Of a stretch of DNA of 64,000 nt, positions 63,417 through 64,000 are shown piece after piece. Numbering within the stretch: position 1 is the stretch's first letter; each line of letters starts with the position of its first letter. The stretch comes from Histomonas meleagridis. Its lineage: Eukaryota; Parabasalia; Tritrichomonadida; Dientamoebidae. The notes under the pieces are model-generated. The model was not told the DNA's origin. It saw nothing but the letters and a program-made list of their open reading frames with translations, and made no database searches. The DNA lies in the NCBI GenBank assembly GCA_020186115.1, contig WSYJ01000036.1, positions 496,001 to 560,000 of the forward strand, written 5' to 3'. The position numbers and the translations under genes are program-made.

Positions 63417-64000
63417 TCATTTTATAAACAAAATCAAATGAACCAAAACCAAATAAACCACAACAACAGTCATCACAACGCTGTTATTCGTTACGACTTT
63501 TACACATTTCAAAAATCTTTTTTCGATTTTTGTTTTTCTATTTTTTCTATAACTTTTTCCCTTTTTGTTATTCTCCGTTGACACGCAATTTAAAATTTCT
63601 TCTTTTTCTTTTTTCAATTGTAATATTCTTTCTTCGAGTGTAACTCCTTCGTTTCTTAGTTCTTGTAGCGTTGTTTCCTTCGTCGTTATCATTTCGTTCA
63701 TTTCCAATTTTTGTTGCTTCATAATATCAATGATTGTTTCTTCGTCATTTTTTACGATTATTAAATCTTTTTGCTCATTAATATGTTCAAGTGTTTGCTT
63801 TAATTGCATATTAATTTGTTCATCTTTCGCTATTTCATTTGCCATTTGTTCATTTCGTTGTTTTATCATTTGAATGTTATTCTTTATATTTGTTATCTCC
63901 GAAATTGACGTTTCTTTGTTTGCTGTTGATTTGATTCGGAGTTCTGTTTGTGCTTCATTCCATTCATTAATTGTTGGTAACTTGGAAATGTTTTCGATAA
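63417..64000 (-). CDS. coiled-coil tail-anchored protein, 5' end beyond window
   Basis: The open frame runs off the window's end and covers at least 194 residues. It is strongly coiled coil (KQQKLEMNEMITTKETTL, RILQLKKEKEEILN), then a basic stretch (SYRKNRKTKIEKRFLKC) and a hydrophobic C-terminal segment (SVVMTVVVVYLVLVHLILF). That is a tail-anchor layout, as in golgins or SNARE-type tethers. No known family can be named from the part visible. Confidence 0.65.
   Translation of the reverse strand, partial: IENISKLPTINEWNEAQTELRIKSTANKETSISEITNIKNNIQMIKQRNEQMANEIAKDEQINMQLKQTLEHINEQKDLIIVKNDEETIIDIMKQQKLEMNEMITTKETTLQELRNEGVTLEERILQLKKEKEEILNCVSTENNKKGKSYRKNRKTKIEKRFLKCVKVVTNNSVVMTVVVVYLVLVHLILFIK

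Overview
The window looks like nuclear DNA of a trichomonad flagellate (Parabasalia), most likely a Tritrichomonas- or Trichomonas-type genome. It is strongly AT-rich, and its genes are nearly all single long reading frames with short gaps on both strands. It holds DUF3447/ankyrin genes and fragments, a BspA-type leucine-rich-repeat surface gene, a gene resembling the trichomonad initiator-binding protein IBP39, and eukaryotic housekeeping genes (eL27, eL42, RPA32, SF1/BBP, Rab, Sar1-like, formin, DOCK, Rabconnectin/Rav1). The species cannot be fixed from the sequence alone.

Layout. 0-5.3 kb: a small basic protein, a coiled-coil protein, a tectonic-like transition-zone protein, eL27 and a possible small structured RNA. 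5.6-8.4 kb: a DUF3447/ankyrin gene whose ankyrin units recur every 170 bp and are separated by frame-breaking 80-nt blocks. 9.4-22.9 kb: bromodomain-like protein, multipass membrane protein, DOCK-type GEF, a Rab without an ATG, a coiled-coil protein, a cathepsin-B-like peptidase, an STE20-type kinase and a PAAF1/Rpn14-like proteasome chaperone. 23.4-31.9 kb: a poly(A)-binding-protein pseudogene, a 2060-residue Rav1/DMXL protein and a DUF3447 relic. 32.6-47.7 kb: RCC1-type propeller, Sar1-like GTPase, formin, S28 peptidase homologue, IBP39-like gene, tRNA-Leu, RPA32, CAMK-type kinase, RasGAP-like protein. 48-57.7 kb is a gene graveyard: a frameshifted BspA-like gene, a BEACH/WD40 pseudogene split by an 840-bp terminal-inverted-repeat element, a tRNA-Met, a decayed non-LTR reverse transcriptase, ankyrin units and a second inverted BEACH fragment. 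57.9-64 kb: SF1/BBP, a RibD-type reductase with a frameshift, a C2-TerD gene with an in-frame stop, HMG-box and DUF3447 fragments, eL42, and a coiled-coil tail-anchored protein running off the end.

The genes are not an operon. Several fall into shared themes: actin and small-GTPase signalling (formin, DOCK, RasGAP, Rab, Sar1-like, RCC1), membrane traffic and V-ATPase assembly (Rav1/DMXL, BEACH), flagellar transition zone (tectonic), and RNA processing and translation (SF1, eL27, eL42, tRNAs). A Myb-like motif, AAACGGTT or its complement, lies close upstream of many start codons and may be a core-promoter element. The strongest candidates for something undescribed are the 170-bp frame-cycling ankyrin array with constant 80-nt non-canonical spacers, and the 840-bp element in the BEACH gene with a clean 8-bp target duplication.
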